Assembly (NCBI GenBank): GCA_004124535.1
Contig: SCKQ01000028.1
Span: 1-28,174, forward strand
Length of the DNA stretch: 28,174 nt
Source of the DNA: Fidelibacterota bacterium
Lineage (GTDB): Bacteria > Marinisomatota > Marinisomatia > Marinisomatales > TCS55
Direction of reading: 5' to 3'
Below are positions 17,258 through 24,965 of this stretch, piece after piece. The notes under the pieces are model-generated. The model did no database searches. It saw only the letters and a list, made by a program, of their open reading frames with translations, and was not told the origin of the DNA. Every line of letters starts with the position of its first letter. Position 1 is the first letter of the stretch. The position numbers were made by a program, and so were the translations under genes.

Positions 17258-18035
17258 GATCCATGGGGGCGCCTAAAAATCGCTGGCCTACTGATTCAAA
17301 ACGCATAGGTATATCACTGACAAAACAAGTCAGTGCTCCCTTTTCATCGCTGTCATTCAGTTCATCAGAGTCCGACAGACTTTTCTTAACTGCTCTGGCA
17401 ACTGCAGCAGCTGAATCAATTAATACTGTCCCATCATTTATCTGGCTTGCGATTACATCTTTTAAAAGAGGATAGTGTGTGCAACCCAAAATAAGTGTAT
17501 CGATCTTGTTATCATTCAAAGGTGATAAATAATGATTCACAATGGTATTTGCTACATCGCCGTCCAACCAGCCTTCTTCGGCCAAGGGAACCAATAATGG
17601 ACAGGCTTGTGAGCTCGTTTGAATATTCCCGTTTAATCCATGCAATACTTTTTCATACGCTTTTGAAGATATTGTTGCCACAGTACCAATGATGCCAATA
17701 TGATTATTGCTCGTCGCTTTAATAGCTTCTGCTGCGCCAGGCTTAATGACTCCAAGCACTGGTATAGGGCTATGTTTCTGTAATTCATCTAACGCCAGTG
17801 CCGAAGCCGTATTGCAGGCTACTACAACCATTTTTGCATCATGTTTTATCAAAAAATCTGTGATTTCTTTGGAGTATTCCAGGATCAATTTTTTGCTCTT
17901 ATTGCCATATGGCACTCGAGCTGTATCACCAAAATAAACAATGGATTCATTCGGTAAGAGAGAACATAAGGATTTGACAACAGTCAGGCCGCCCAGTCCC
18001 GAATCAAAAACACCAATAGGTCTTGAATCTGACAT
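17232..18035 (-). CDS. murI: Glutamate racemase
   Basis: A 267-residue cofactor-independent racemase supplying D-glutamate for peptidoglycan. The family signatures are GVFDSGLGGLTVVKSL (8-23) and the two catalytic cysteines, Cys74 in VVACNTAS and Cys185 in LILGCTHYPLL. The FGDTARVPYGNKS block (35-47) is also standard. The length is normal. Its ATG shares bases with the stop of the amidase gene (TAATG), placing it in a cell-wall pair with that gene, and it overlaps folC at its other end. Confidence 0.97.
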   Translation of the reverse strand: MSDSRPIGVFDSGLGGLTVVKSLCSLLPNESIVYFGDTARVPYGNKSKKLILEYSKEITDFLIKHDAKMVVVACNTASALALDELQKHSPIPVLGVIKPGAAEAIKATSNNHIGIIGTVATISSKAYEKVLHGLNGNIQTSSQACPLLVPLAEEGWLDGDVANTIVNHYLSPLNDNKIDTLILGCTHYPLLKDVIASQINDGTVLIDSAAAVARAVKKSLSDSDELNDSDEKGALTCFVSDIPMRFESVGQRFLGAPMDHVQTIHGI

Positions 18036-19522
18036 TATCCTTCAGCCAGCAATGCTTCTCTGATAGAGCGAAATTTTACAATGGCGCTGAAGATTCCTTC
18101 AGCAATCTTTTGACGGTATGATGATTGTTTTAAGCGTTTTTCATCGGTTGGATTCGTAAGGAATCCCGTTTCAATTAAAACATTCGGCATACTTGCGCCA
18201 ACCAATACTTGAAAGCCCGCTTGTTTTACACCACGATTAGGTGAGTCCAGCCGGTTGCCCAGTTCCTCCTGAATCAAGTCAGCCAGCACCTCGCTTTCCA
18301 TTATAAACATGGATTGTGCCATTGTAGCCATGATTAGATTTTCACCTGTTAATTCTTTATATTTATCCCCGCTATGTTCTTCTAGTTTAATTACAGCATT
18401 TTCCCGCGATGCCAGCTCAATAGCTTCATCTGATTTACTCTCATTCAGCAGAAAAACATCAAAACCTCTAGCTGTTCGATTAGGATTTCCGTTTGCATGA
18501 ATACTAACAAATATTTTGCCATTGCTTTCATTAGCTTTTTTCGTTCTCTTCCACAGTGGAATAAATACATCTTCTTCACGGGTATAAACGACTTTAATAT
18601 TGGTTTTTTTCTCTAACAGCATGCCCAATCGTTTAGTGATATCTAATACAATATCTTTTTCTCTTGTTCCACTTGTACCTATGGTGCCACCATCCTTTCC
18701 ACCGTGCCCAGCATCCAGCACCACAGTGTCCAGCCGCCAGCGGTTACGTAGGGTACGGATGCGTCCTGCGCTTTTATCAAATGGTGTTCTAAGTGTAATT
18801 ACAATGGCATTGGGGTCTGGGCTTTGAAACATTTCATGACCAATAATTCCTGACCGCAGACGGAAAGCTATCTGGGCAGATTCTGCGAATTGGTTAGCGG
18901 TAACCTTAGCTACAACACCCCGCGTGTCAACTTTGTTGATTCGTGTTGTGTCTACAATCCCATCTTGAATAGTTAAATAAAACCAGCCATTTCCATGTTC
19001 AAAAGAACTGATGTGTCCTTCTTTAAATTGTTCCCGTGTATAGATTGTTAAGATTGTGCCATTCGCTTTTTGTTCAATATCAAGATCAGTGATATTGAAC
19101 TCAACAACATCAATATCCAGCCGTTGCTTATTGGGATCATAGGATAAACCGGGTAAAACAGTTTGTTTTAAAATCTTGAAAATAGGTACAGCGGGAAGAA
19201 AAATGTCATCTCCAACATCCTTGGCATGGATTGGCATATGATATACTTCTTCATCTACAAGGACAAAACTGGAATTACTGGTAATTTTTATGCGTGTATC
19301 TGAAAAATACAGAACCATTTTCATGCGTTCTTTGTTGACATACGGTGATCGTGAGGTCAGAACTTTGGATAGATCTTTAGCAGACACATAAGATGCTTTT
19401 GTATTGTCTAATACCTGCAGTTCATTCTCTTTTTGATCCACACTGTTAACAACGAGGATTGTTGCTGATAGGTTGGCACTCAAAAAGAAAAAAAGAATTA
19501 GGGCCTTATTATATTTAAACAT
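18035..19522 (-). CDS. N-acetylmuramoyl-L-alanine amidase, exported (Amidase_3)
   Basis: A 495-residue exported peptidoglycan hydrolase. A signal peptide (residues 1-20, hydrophobic LILFFFLSANLSA) is followed by a beta-rich region (25-140) like the copper-amine-oxidase-N stalk domain and an AMIN-like domain (about 140-250). The zinc amidase domain starts near 265. Zn and catalytic residues are H273 (DAGHGG), E288 (TREKD), H342 (SIHANG) and E451 (LIETGF). It cleaves the amide bond between MurNAc and L-alanine, probably during cell separation. An insertion around 360-410 after FDVFLLN matches the regulatory alpha-helix region of AmiC-type enzymes. No Shine-Dalgarno precedes the ATG. The gene is coupled to murI by TAATG. 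Confidence 0.93.
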   Translation of the reverse strand: MFKYNKALILFFFLSANLSATILVVNSVDQKENELQVLDNTKASYVSAKDLSKVLTSRSPYVNKERMKMVLYFSDTRIKITSNSSFVLVDEEVYHMPIHAKDVGDDIFLPAVPIFKILKQTVLPGLSYDPNKQRLDIDVVEFNITDLDIEQKANGTILTIYTREQFKEGHISSFEHGNGWFYLTIQDGIVDTTRINKVDTRGVVAKVTANQFAESAQIAFRLRSGIIGHEMFQSPDPNAIVITLRTPFDKSAGRIRTLRNRWRLDTVVLDAGHGGKDGGTIGTSGTREKDIVLDITKRLGMLLEKKTNIKVVYTREEDVFIPLWKRTKKANESNGKIFVSIHANGNPNRTARGFDVFLLNESKSDEAIELASRENAVIKLEEHSGDKYKELTGENLIMATMAQSMFIMESEVLADLIQEELGNRLDSPNRGVKQAGFQVLVGASMPNVLIETGFLTNPTDEKRLKQSSYRQKIAEGIFSAIVKFRSIREALLAEG

Positions 19523-19561
19523 AGGCGGAAAATTATTCTAATAAAGTTAATGATAACAATG

Positions 19562-19595
19562 ATGCGTTAAAAAATTATTTGAATTGCTAACGCAT
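19562..19595 (-). repeat. Inverted repeat upstream of the amidase gene
   Basis: ATGCGTTA (19562-19569) and TAACGCAT (19588-19595) form an exact 8-base inverted repeat around an 18-base AT-rich centre, 40 bases before the amidase start codon. It could be an operator or a leader hairpin. No promoter elements close by are convincing, so function is open. Confidence 0.4.
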
Positions 19596-19674
19596 ACGTT
19601 TGCTCTGCTGTTCCAATGCAATTGAAAGAATATAGCAGAATTAATAATGAAAAGTTTACAAATAGGAGTATGTA

Positions 19675-19703
19675 TAAACAACTACGCCCCGGCTTGCGGG
19701 GCG
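19675..19703 (-). terminator. Hairpin terminator after the twin small-protein genes
   Basis: CGCCCCG (19685-19691) and CGGGGCG (19697-19703) form a 7-base GC-only stem with a 5-base loop, 30 bases after the stop of the second small gene. On the minus strand it is followed by TAGTTGTTTATA, a weak T-rich tail. It is the obvious end of the small-protein transcript and insulates the amidase gene. Confidence 0.6.
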
Positions 19704-19733
19704 CAGTAAGTCAAATGGATATTTGGTTGTGGA

Positions 19734-19946
19734 TTACTTTTTGTTGTATACGGCAACGAGAAAAATTAGTGCCAACAGGCCAGCAAGACCCGCGTCACCA
19801 AATTGTCCCATTATTCTACCAACTCCTGCAATCACGCCAAATGGATCATCAAACAGAATTCCTATGATGATGCCGAGGACCACCAGCGTTTTAAGCAGGT
19901 CGGTTATTTTGGCTATCCATTCATTTACGCTGTCGAAAGCACTCAT
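19734..19946 (-). CDS. Small two-helix membrane protein, paralogue A
   Basis: A 70-residue protein with two hydrophobic segments (about 14-32 and 53-67), a loop containing DDPFGVIAGV, and a short basic end (NKK). The C-terminal block GLAGLLALIFLV (53-64) is nearly identical to that of the next gene upstream (GLAGLLALLFLV), as is the DP-x-G-x-V loop, so the two are tandem paralogues. AGGAGG lies 5 bases ahead of the ATG, one of the strongest Shine-Dalgarno sequences in the window, which predicts high expression. No known family is recognised. The size and two-segment topology resemble holins or small pore-forming/bacteriocin-like peptides, but there is no phage gene nearby. Confidence is high that it is a gene, low on its role. 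Confidence 0.75.
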   Translation of the reverse strand: MSAFDSVNEWIAKITDLLKTLVVLGIIIGILFDDPFGVIAGVGRIMGQFGDAGLAGLLALIFLVAVYNKK

Positions 19947-19965
19947 ATTTCCTCCTATGATGACG

Positions 19966-20023
19966 TTAACAGGATACAGGGCTCCAATTTCACAAAAGGA
20001 ACCCTGTTAAATCATCCTGTTAA
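19966..20023 (-). promoter_or_regulatory. Long intergenic hairpin between the twin small genes
   Basis: Two nested inverted repeats fill the gap. The outer arms TTAACAGGAT (19966-19975) and ATCCTGTTAA (20014-20023) pair perfectly over 10 bases. The inner arms 19976-19985 and 19998-20007 pair over 10 bases with one G-U wobble in the minus-strand RNA (a C-A mismatch on the other strand). The loop is 12 bases, with a 6-base bulge on one side. No T-run follows, so it is not a classic terminator. It ends 14 bases before the AGGAGG of paralogue A and may control translation or mRNA stability. Confidence 0.7.
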
Positions 20024-20233
20024 TTATCCCACCATTGATACGAGAAATAGCAGCGCTAACAATCCAGCTAGTCCGCCATCCAGGAATGTATTTACCAAAT
20101 CAACTACGCCACCAACAGGATCGAAACCTGTTGAGTATAGAATGTTAGCAAACACAAAGAATACAATTAAGCCTTTAATAAGACCTACGATTCCAGCGAT
20201 GACACTATTGACAGTTGAACTCACATCAGCCAT
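20024..20233 (-). CDS. Small two-helix membrane protein, paralogue B
   Basis: A 69-residue protein. I chose the ATG at 20233 because AAGGAGG sits 6 bases ahead of it; a longer in-frame start at 20275 would be translated through the terminator hairpin and add a basic, unlike sequence. Hydrophobic segments lie at about 11-33 and 54-67, separated by a loop with FDPVGGVVDLVNTF. The end GLAGLLALLFLV (54-65) mirrors paralogue A. It has no charged tail. No database family is recognised. It lies alone with its paralogue between the polysaccharide cluster and the cell-wall genes. A role in the envelope (pore, holin-like, or small regulatory subunit) is only inference. Confidence 0.75.
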   Translation of the reverse strand: MADVSSTVNSVIAGIVGLIKGLIVFFVFANILYSTGFDPVGGVVDLVNTFLDGGLAGLLALLFLVSMVG

Positions 20234-20261
20234 GATGTTCCTCCTTGGTTTGGTTATTCGT

Positions 20262-20284
20262 AAAAAAGGAGGCACTGAGCCCCC
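20262..20284 (-). terminator. Intrinsic terminator ahead of paralogue B (possible attenuator)
   Basis: On the minus strand GGGGGC and GCCTCC pair (one G-U) around a 5-base TCAGT loop and are followed at once by six T (20262-20267). It ends only about 16 bases before the Shine-Dalgarno of paralogue B. It can serve as the end of the glycosyltransferase operon, whose stop is at 20408. It would also sit inside the leader of the small-gene transcript if that starts at the promoter candidate near 20316-20345. Confidence 0.75.
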
Positions 20285-20315
20285 GTTTTGCTATTACTTC
20301 ATTATTAAGATTTGA

Positions 20316-20345
20316 GTTATATATCTTCAAATCGTTTGAATTTAA
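20316..20345 (-). promoter_or_regulatory. Candidate promoter with dyad operator for the twin small genes
   Basis: On the minus strand TTAAAT (20345-20340) is followed after 16 bases by TATATA (or after 18 by TATAAC). The spacer contains an exact dyad, TTCAAA-CGA-TTTGAA (20326-20340), a typical repressor-site shape. Similarity to the sigma-70 consensus is moderate. The site lies about 80 bases ahead of paralogue B. Confidence 0.4.
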
Positions 20346-20407
20346 GCACAATTCGATATTTATCAACATTTTTATTAAATAAGAAAATTTCGGGAAATAA
20401 TTCTGTG

Positions 20408-21313
20408 TTACCGATGAGAAACTGACCTTGCTCCGCGAATCACTGCGTCAATGACTTGATACCTTGATAACCAATAACTGCTACAAATATGACGTGTTTT
20501 TGATACAACCAAGCGTATGATTGGATTAAACAGCATACGCCCTTTCATCGATTTTATCCATTCCCCCCCTAACTCTGCTGAATACTGGGGAAACTGTTCT
20601 ATTAACGACGGAAAATTAGTTTTTCCGTATTGATACATAGAATTACAAAATTCATTTAATTCTCGAGAGTGATGATGTTCACAAGCAGCTGAAAATGAAA
20701 AACGCAACCCATCTGGATATGCTTCCCAAAGTCGAATTGCCAGCTCGGTGTCTTCTCCCCCATAAGAAGTAATATTTTCATCAAAAAGTTCTATAACATC
20801 AAATACTGAGCGCTTTAAGGATGTGTTATTAAATAAAAAATGTGAAAATCTAATTGGGATTCCTTCTCCAAAACGGCGTGCACCTCTATGTGAATTATAC
20901 AAATAACGATCAAGCTTATTGGGCTGTTGTCCCTCTGGTAAATGGGAATCACCGAGAACACCGACTATATTATTTTTACCTAATATGTTTAGATGAGCAG
21001 AAATCCAATCAGAATTAACCGTCATATCGCTGTCCAGAAAACAAATGACTTCTCCATCTCCCGCTTTTATCCCTGTGTTACGGGCAGCAGACAAACCTCT
21101 ATTTTTTTCATTATGAATAATCTTGACATGTCGATGATGTGAAAATGATTGCAAGATTTCTCCGGTTGTATCTGAAGAACCATCATTGACCAGATAAATA
21201 GTAATTGCATTTTTACTGTAGGACTGTTTGAGTAAACTGCTTACACATTGCTCAACAATATGCGCCACGTTGTAACAGGGGACAACAATATCTATTGTGG
21301 GCGACTCGTTCAA
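20408..21313 (-). CDS. Glycosyltransferase family 2
   Basis: A 301-residue GT-A fold glycosyltransferase. The N-terminal nucleotide-sugar site is present: IDIVVPCYNVAHIVEQCVSS (8-27), LVNDGSSDTT, and RGLSAARNTGI, followed by the DxD-type metal motif DSDM in ICFLDSDMTVNSDW. A later GGEDTELAIRLWEA (near 191-204) carries the ED acceptor/catalytic pair. No membrane segments are evident apart from a weak C-terminal stretch, so it probably acts at the inner face of the membrane. It overlaps the upstream glycosyltransferase gene by 4 bases. Donor and acceptor sugars cannot be predicted. It is the last gene of the polysaccharide cluster before the terminator. Confidence 0.92.
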   Translation of the reverse strand: MNESPTIDIVVPCYNVAHIVEQCVSSLLKQSYSKNAITIYLVNDGSSDTTGEILQSFSHHRHVKIIHNEKNRGLSAARNTGIKAGDGEVICFLDSDMTVNSDWISAHLNILGKNNIVGVLGDSHLPEGQQPNKLDRYLYNSHRGARRFGEGIPIRFSHFLFNNTSLKRSVFDVIELFDENITSYGGEDTELAIRLWEAYPDGLRFSFSAACEHHHSRELNEFCNSMYQYGKTNFPSLIEQFPQYSAELGGEWIKSMKGRMLFNPIIRLVVSKTRHICSSYWLSRYQVIDAVIRGARSVSHR

Positions 21314-22395
21314 ACTAGACCCCGTTCTTTGTAATAGCCGTACAAAACATCTGCTGTATTGTGCATATCATGATGGGTGACAACCCACTCCCGGCTTTTT
21401 TTTCTATGCTCCATAACTTTCTCCGGACTTGCGATCAGGTCTTTTAGCGTTTTTTTTAGATTGTCCCCATTTACATTTATAAATGGATGGTCAGGGATAA
21501 ACTCAACATATTCATCAACCAGTTCCGTCACACAGCACAGACCCATGGAAAGGGCTTCCACTGAATTCATGCCATACCCCCAGCCGCCTCGGTTATGGAC
21601 TTGGTCAATTAAAATATCACATGACTGTTTAATTATTTGGGTTTCACCGTGAGGCATGTTTTCAATCAAAATAAATTCAACATTGTTTTTTTCAGCTAAT
21701 TCTTTACATACAGGAATAATCGTTTCACTGCCTTTATAATACCGGTCTGTAGGACTGTGACATATGCGAATGGTTTCATTTATTTTGAAGGTTGGATTAT
21801 GCTGTTTTGTATCAAAAGGCAGAAACAGATAGTGTATGTCTGGATGTTTTTTTAACAAATCCAGTTCACTGGTCACATTTAAACTGCTTACTTTATCAAT
21901 AATGGGTATAACACCCCTGGTGCGAAGATCCTGTCCATGGTACGTACACACAACCGGTTTCTTTGCCGCTTTCAAATTTTTCACAAACCGTCCGTCCCGA
22001 TAAAATTCTAGGCCCCAATCCAAGTGATAAATATCGTAGTCAAGAAGCCCCAATTCTTTAATGGCCGACTCAACCTTGAAACTCCACAGCCAGTCACGGA
22101 ACTGAAAATAATTCTTTTCCAGAAATGAGTTTGGTTCCCATGTTGGCGGATAGCCATCCTTTTCCTGGTAATCCCCCTGCCCACCCCGAGTAAATTGATA
22201 ATAACGATGGCGGCCCTGCATATACCAGGGATTTGCTTTCACCAGTGGGAGGTTTAGGCAAATCCCGGGATCATAATCGTGTTTGGTGGGATACAAGGTG
22301 ATAAATGTACATTCATTGCCGCGGGCTTCGTGGGCCTTCTTCCAGAGATTTAATGTGCCTACTGTATTTTCCGGTGCGATGTACAGTATTCTCAT
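21310..22395 (-). CDS. Glycosyltransferase, GT-B fold (family 1/4-like)
   Basis: The 361-residue protein opens with MRILYIAPENTVGTLNLW, a GT-B N-terminal strand and glycine turn. It contains CTYHGQDLRTRG (near 150), where GT4 proteins carry the HG..L acceptor loop. The C-terminal half has RICHSPTDRYYKGSE, FILIENMPH, and QVHNRGGWGYGMNSVEALSMG. The last holds the E-x7-E type donor-binding region in altered form (NSVEALSMGLCCV). It is an intracellular sugar transferase of uncertain specificity. It overlaps both flanking glycosyltransferase genes by 4 bases (ATGA), so the three are translated as a set. Confidence 0.85.
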   Translation of the reverse strand: MRILYIAPENTVGTLNLWKKAHEARGNECTFITLYPTKHDYDPGICLNLPLVKANPWYMQGRHRYYQFTRGGQGDYQEKDGYPPTWEPNSFLEKNYFQFRDWLWSFKVESAIKELGLLDYDIYHLDWGLEFYRDGRFVKNLKAAKKPVVCTYHGQDLRTRGVIPIIDKVSSLNVTSELDLLKKHPDIHYLFLPFDTKQHNPTFKINETIRICHSPTDRYYKGSETIIPVCKELAEKNNVEFILIENMPHGETQIIKQSCDILIDQVHNRGGWGYGMNSVEALSMGLCCVTELVDEYVEFIPDHPFINVNGDNLKKTLKDLIASPEKVMEHRKKSREWVVTHHDMHNTADVLYGYYKERGLV

Positions 22396-23507
22396 CGCGT
22401 CAAGTTTTTGTATACAGATAACAGTTTCTTTTCTGCTTCAGGCCAATTGTATTCTTGTTTAACTCGGACCATACTTTTATTTATATAATCATTATAAATA
22501 TCTTCGTTCTGTAAAATAGTTAATATTCCTTTGTATAATGATTGCACACGGTTGGGTACAACCAGCTCGCCTGCTCCATCAAGAAAGTGACGTACAGGAG
22601 GCACATCCGTCGCCACAATGGCACATCCTGCAGCCATATATTCGAATAATTTTGTTGGTGTGTCCAACACAACTCTTGGTGTTTTCAATGAAGGTATAAC
22701 GCCAATATGGGCTTCTCGTATATGATGCCAAATCTGTTCGTGGGGAATAAAATCTAGAAATGTAATTGAATTTTCAAACCCTGATAAATTTATTTTTTCT
22801 TTTAATATATCTTTAAACGATAAAGGCCGGGTTTGTCCAATGATTTTTAATCGTACCTCCGGGACAGTTTCTTTTAATTTTATAAACGCCTCCAAGAGTA
22901 TCAGTATCCCCTGGTCTATACTAACTTGACCTTGATAAAGAATACACGGATTTGTTGAGAATTGTTTTTTTTCTCCTAGCGAATCCAATAGTGGAAAATT
23001 TTCTACAACCGTTGTGTTCAATCCCTTTTGCTTGTAGAAATTATCATCAAGTACCTTATTAGCCAGAATGACTTCATCTACATACATCAAGTGGGATACT
23101 TCGAAAAACGACAGTGATTTGTTTATCGCTTTTTTTAATAATCCTTTTTTGGATGAAAATGTCTCCCACATAGCTCGCAATGTATCATGAACGTCATAGA
23201 TAACCTTAATTCCATTATTTTTCTTCATCTGTTTCGCAAGGGGCAGTAGATCAAATTCATGTATATGCAATATTTCTATTTGGCCTTTTTCGGCAAGCGT
23301 ATTCTGTATGAAGCGAATATAATTTTTAATGGGTGTTGCGCTGCGGGACACATTGACATGATTTAGATGTTCTGCTGACAAATCCATATCATCATCCCAG
23401 CGCGTGCAATAAAGAATATTATATCCGGTATTCAGCAGAGATTTTATTTCTTTATGATAAATACGTTCATCATCGGGCCTATGCCCTGAGGTTGCTACAA
23501 CAATCAT
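22392..23507 (-). CDS. Glycosyltransferase family 4
   Basis: A 371-residue GT-B enzyme. The N-terminal half has VVATSGHRPDDERIYHKEIKSL and IYDVHDTLRA. The C-terminal donor domain shows LYQGQVSIDQGILILLEAF, LKIIGQTRP, and the E-x7-E region KLFEYMAAGCAIVATDVPPVRHFL. These are standard GT4 (glycosyl transferases group 1) motifs. It uses an activated sugar nucleotide to extend a surface glycan; the sugar is not predictable. It begins 19 bases after the flippase stop. Its stop overlaps the next gene by 4 bases. Confidence 0.92.
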   Translation of the reverse strand: MIVVATSGHRPDDERIYHKEIKSLLNTGYNILYCTRWDDDMDLSAEHLNHVNVSRSATPIKNYIRFIQNTLAEKGQIEILHIHEFDLLPLAKQMKKNNGIKVIYDVHDTLRAMWETFSSKKGLLKKAINKSLSFFEVSHLMYVDEVILANKVLDDNFYKQKGLNTTVVENFPLLDSLGEKKQFSTNPCILYQGQVSIDQGILILLEAFIKLKETVPEVRLKIIGQTRPLSFKDILKEKINLSGFENSITFLDFIPHEQIWHHIREAHIGVIPSLKTPRVVLDTPTKLFEYMAAGCAIVATDVPPVRHFLDGAGELVVPNRVQSLYKGILTILQNEDIYNDYINKSMVRVKQEYNWPEAEKKLLSVYKNLTR

Positions 23508-23526
23508 AACTGTTTAATCAATAAAT

Positions 23527-24960
23527 TCATTTCAATAAACGCTGCAATCTCTGTCGTTCGTCCTTTGTCATAAAACCGGTAAGATACAAAATAATTGGAA
23601 AAGCTGTTGATAAGATCAATTTATTTACCCAGGTATCCGTCATTGTATAACCCATGGCAAACACGAACATAATAGACATGATCACACGTATAATCCTGCC
23701 CCATTCATAGTTCATGGGAAATGTCTGGAGATTCATGTAAAATATCAAAAAGGCCATGGCTGCAAAAGATGAACAAGTTGCCCAGGCTGCGCCCATAGCA
23801 CCGTATTCTGGGATCAAAATAATGTTGAGTAAAATATTTGTTAGTGCCCCTACTGCCCTTACTATCATAAGGTTTTTTGATTTTTCCTGTAAATACATAC
23901 CCGGCACCTGTAGTATATATACACCATGAAACCAGTATCCTAAAGCAATGACCGGTACGATCGCAGTTGATGACCAGTATGCTTCGCCATAAAATGAAAT
24001 GCCTCCGATCTGGAACCGTACAATATCATCAACCCATATGTACAGCAATAACCACAAGAATCCCAGAATGGCCAGCACATAAGTTGTAATCCGTGCAAAT
24101 ACTGTCTTTTGGTCTGAACCGGCTTTTAAGAAAAATGGCTGCCAACCCATGTTAAAACCCATGACCGCCAACATTATTAGCATACCAAGCTTATAGCCGG
24201 CGCTGTATAAACCGACCGTTTCCATATCTGTCAACCATTTCAGCAAATATCGATCTGCGATCTCCATGAACATAGAAAAAATACCCGCAGGTAAAAAAGG
24301 TAGTCCAAAGGTCATTAATGTTTTCCAGTGTTTTCCAGATATATGTTGCAGGCTTATTCGTTTCAGCACGATAGGAAAAGTCATGATTAACAAACTTCCA
24401 GAAACGATCAGATTGCTTAACAACACACCTTCAATCCCTAGTTTCATCACTAAAACAAATACAAGGTTCAACGTCATTGTGGCAATTACATTGGTTAAAC
24501 TGAATACTATATATTTAGTTGGTTTTTCTTCTGCGCGGAGGATCAATTGAGGCAAAGACCAAAGAATATCACAAAATATGATCCAACCAATATAAACGAT
24601 CAATTTGGGATAATTTCCATCCAGAATTACGGGCGCTAGAAAGTCACTGCCCAAGGAAACACATATAGCAAAGATCAATGAGGTAAGCGCTAGAGACACA
24701 TAGGCGCTAGAGAAAAAAGAAGTTCGTTCTTCATCTTTAGTTTGGACATATTTTTTCATCAATGCAACGTCCAGACCGTAATGGAGCACCACACCCATGA
24801 AACCCATAAATACATAGGCAAGGGATATTACACCATACTCCTCCGCTGTAAATACATTAGTGTAAAGGGGTAATAGTAAGAAGGTCACCAGCCTGGCCAT
24901 GATGTGACCCGTGCCATAAATCAATGTCTGGCCAGATAGTTTTTTTATTTGTTCAAACAC
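23527..24960 (-). CDS. Polysaccharide flippase, Wzx / MOP family
   Basis: A 477-residue polytopic protein with about 12-14 hydrophobic segments spread over its length. It starts GQTLIYGTGHIMARLVTFLLLPLYT, the usual opening of Wzx-like O-unit/oligosaccharide exporters (Polysacc_synt), followed by TAEEYGVISLAY. These transporters flip lipid-linked sugar repeat units across the inner membrane. The start is a GTG at 24960, 5 bases after the stop of the acyltransferase gene. Its position beside three glycosyltransferases and a FemAB-like gene identifies a surface-polysaccharide or O-antigen cluster. No polymerase (Wzy) is seen in this window. Confidence 0.9.
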   Translation of the reverse strand: MFEQIKKLSGQTLIYGTGHIMARLVTFLLLPLYTNVFTAEEYGVISLAYVFMGFMGVVLHYGLDVALMKKYVQTKDEERTSFFSSAYVSLALTSLIFAICVSLGSDFLAPVILDGNYPKLIVYIGWIIFCDILWSLPQLILRAEEKPTKYIVFSLTNVIATMTLNLVFVLVMKLGIEGVLLSNLIVSGSLLIMTFPIVLKRISLQHISGKHWKTLMTFGLPFLPAGIFSMFMEIADRYLLKWLTDMETVGLYSAGYKLGMLIMLAVMGFNMGWQPFFLKAGSDQKTVFARITTYVLAILGFLWLLLYIWVDDIVRFQIGGISFYGEAYWSSTAIVPVIALGYWFHGVYILQVPGMYLQEKSKNLMIVRAVGALTNILLNIILIPEYGAMGAAWATCSSFAAMAFLIFYMNLQTFPMNYEWGRIIRVIMSIMFVFAMGYTMTDTWVNKLILSTAFPIILYLTGFMTKDERQRLQRLLK

Positions 24961-24965
24961 AGGGT

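Noticed and set aside
19734..20233. Prophage holin pair or type I toxin
   Set aside because: The topology is compatible, but there is no endolysin, phage, antisense RNA or antitoxin gene recognised beside them. The neighbouring amidase is a signal-peptide housekeeping type coupled to murI.
20234..20275. Longer start for paralogue B with the basic extension MPPFLRITKPRRNI
   Set aside because: The extension would be encoded by the terminator hairpin and its T-run, while a near-perfect Shine-Dalgarno precedes the internal ATG at 20233.
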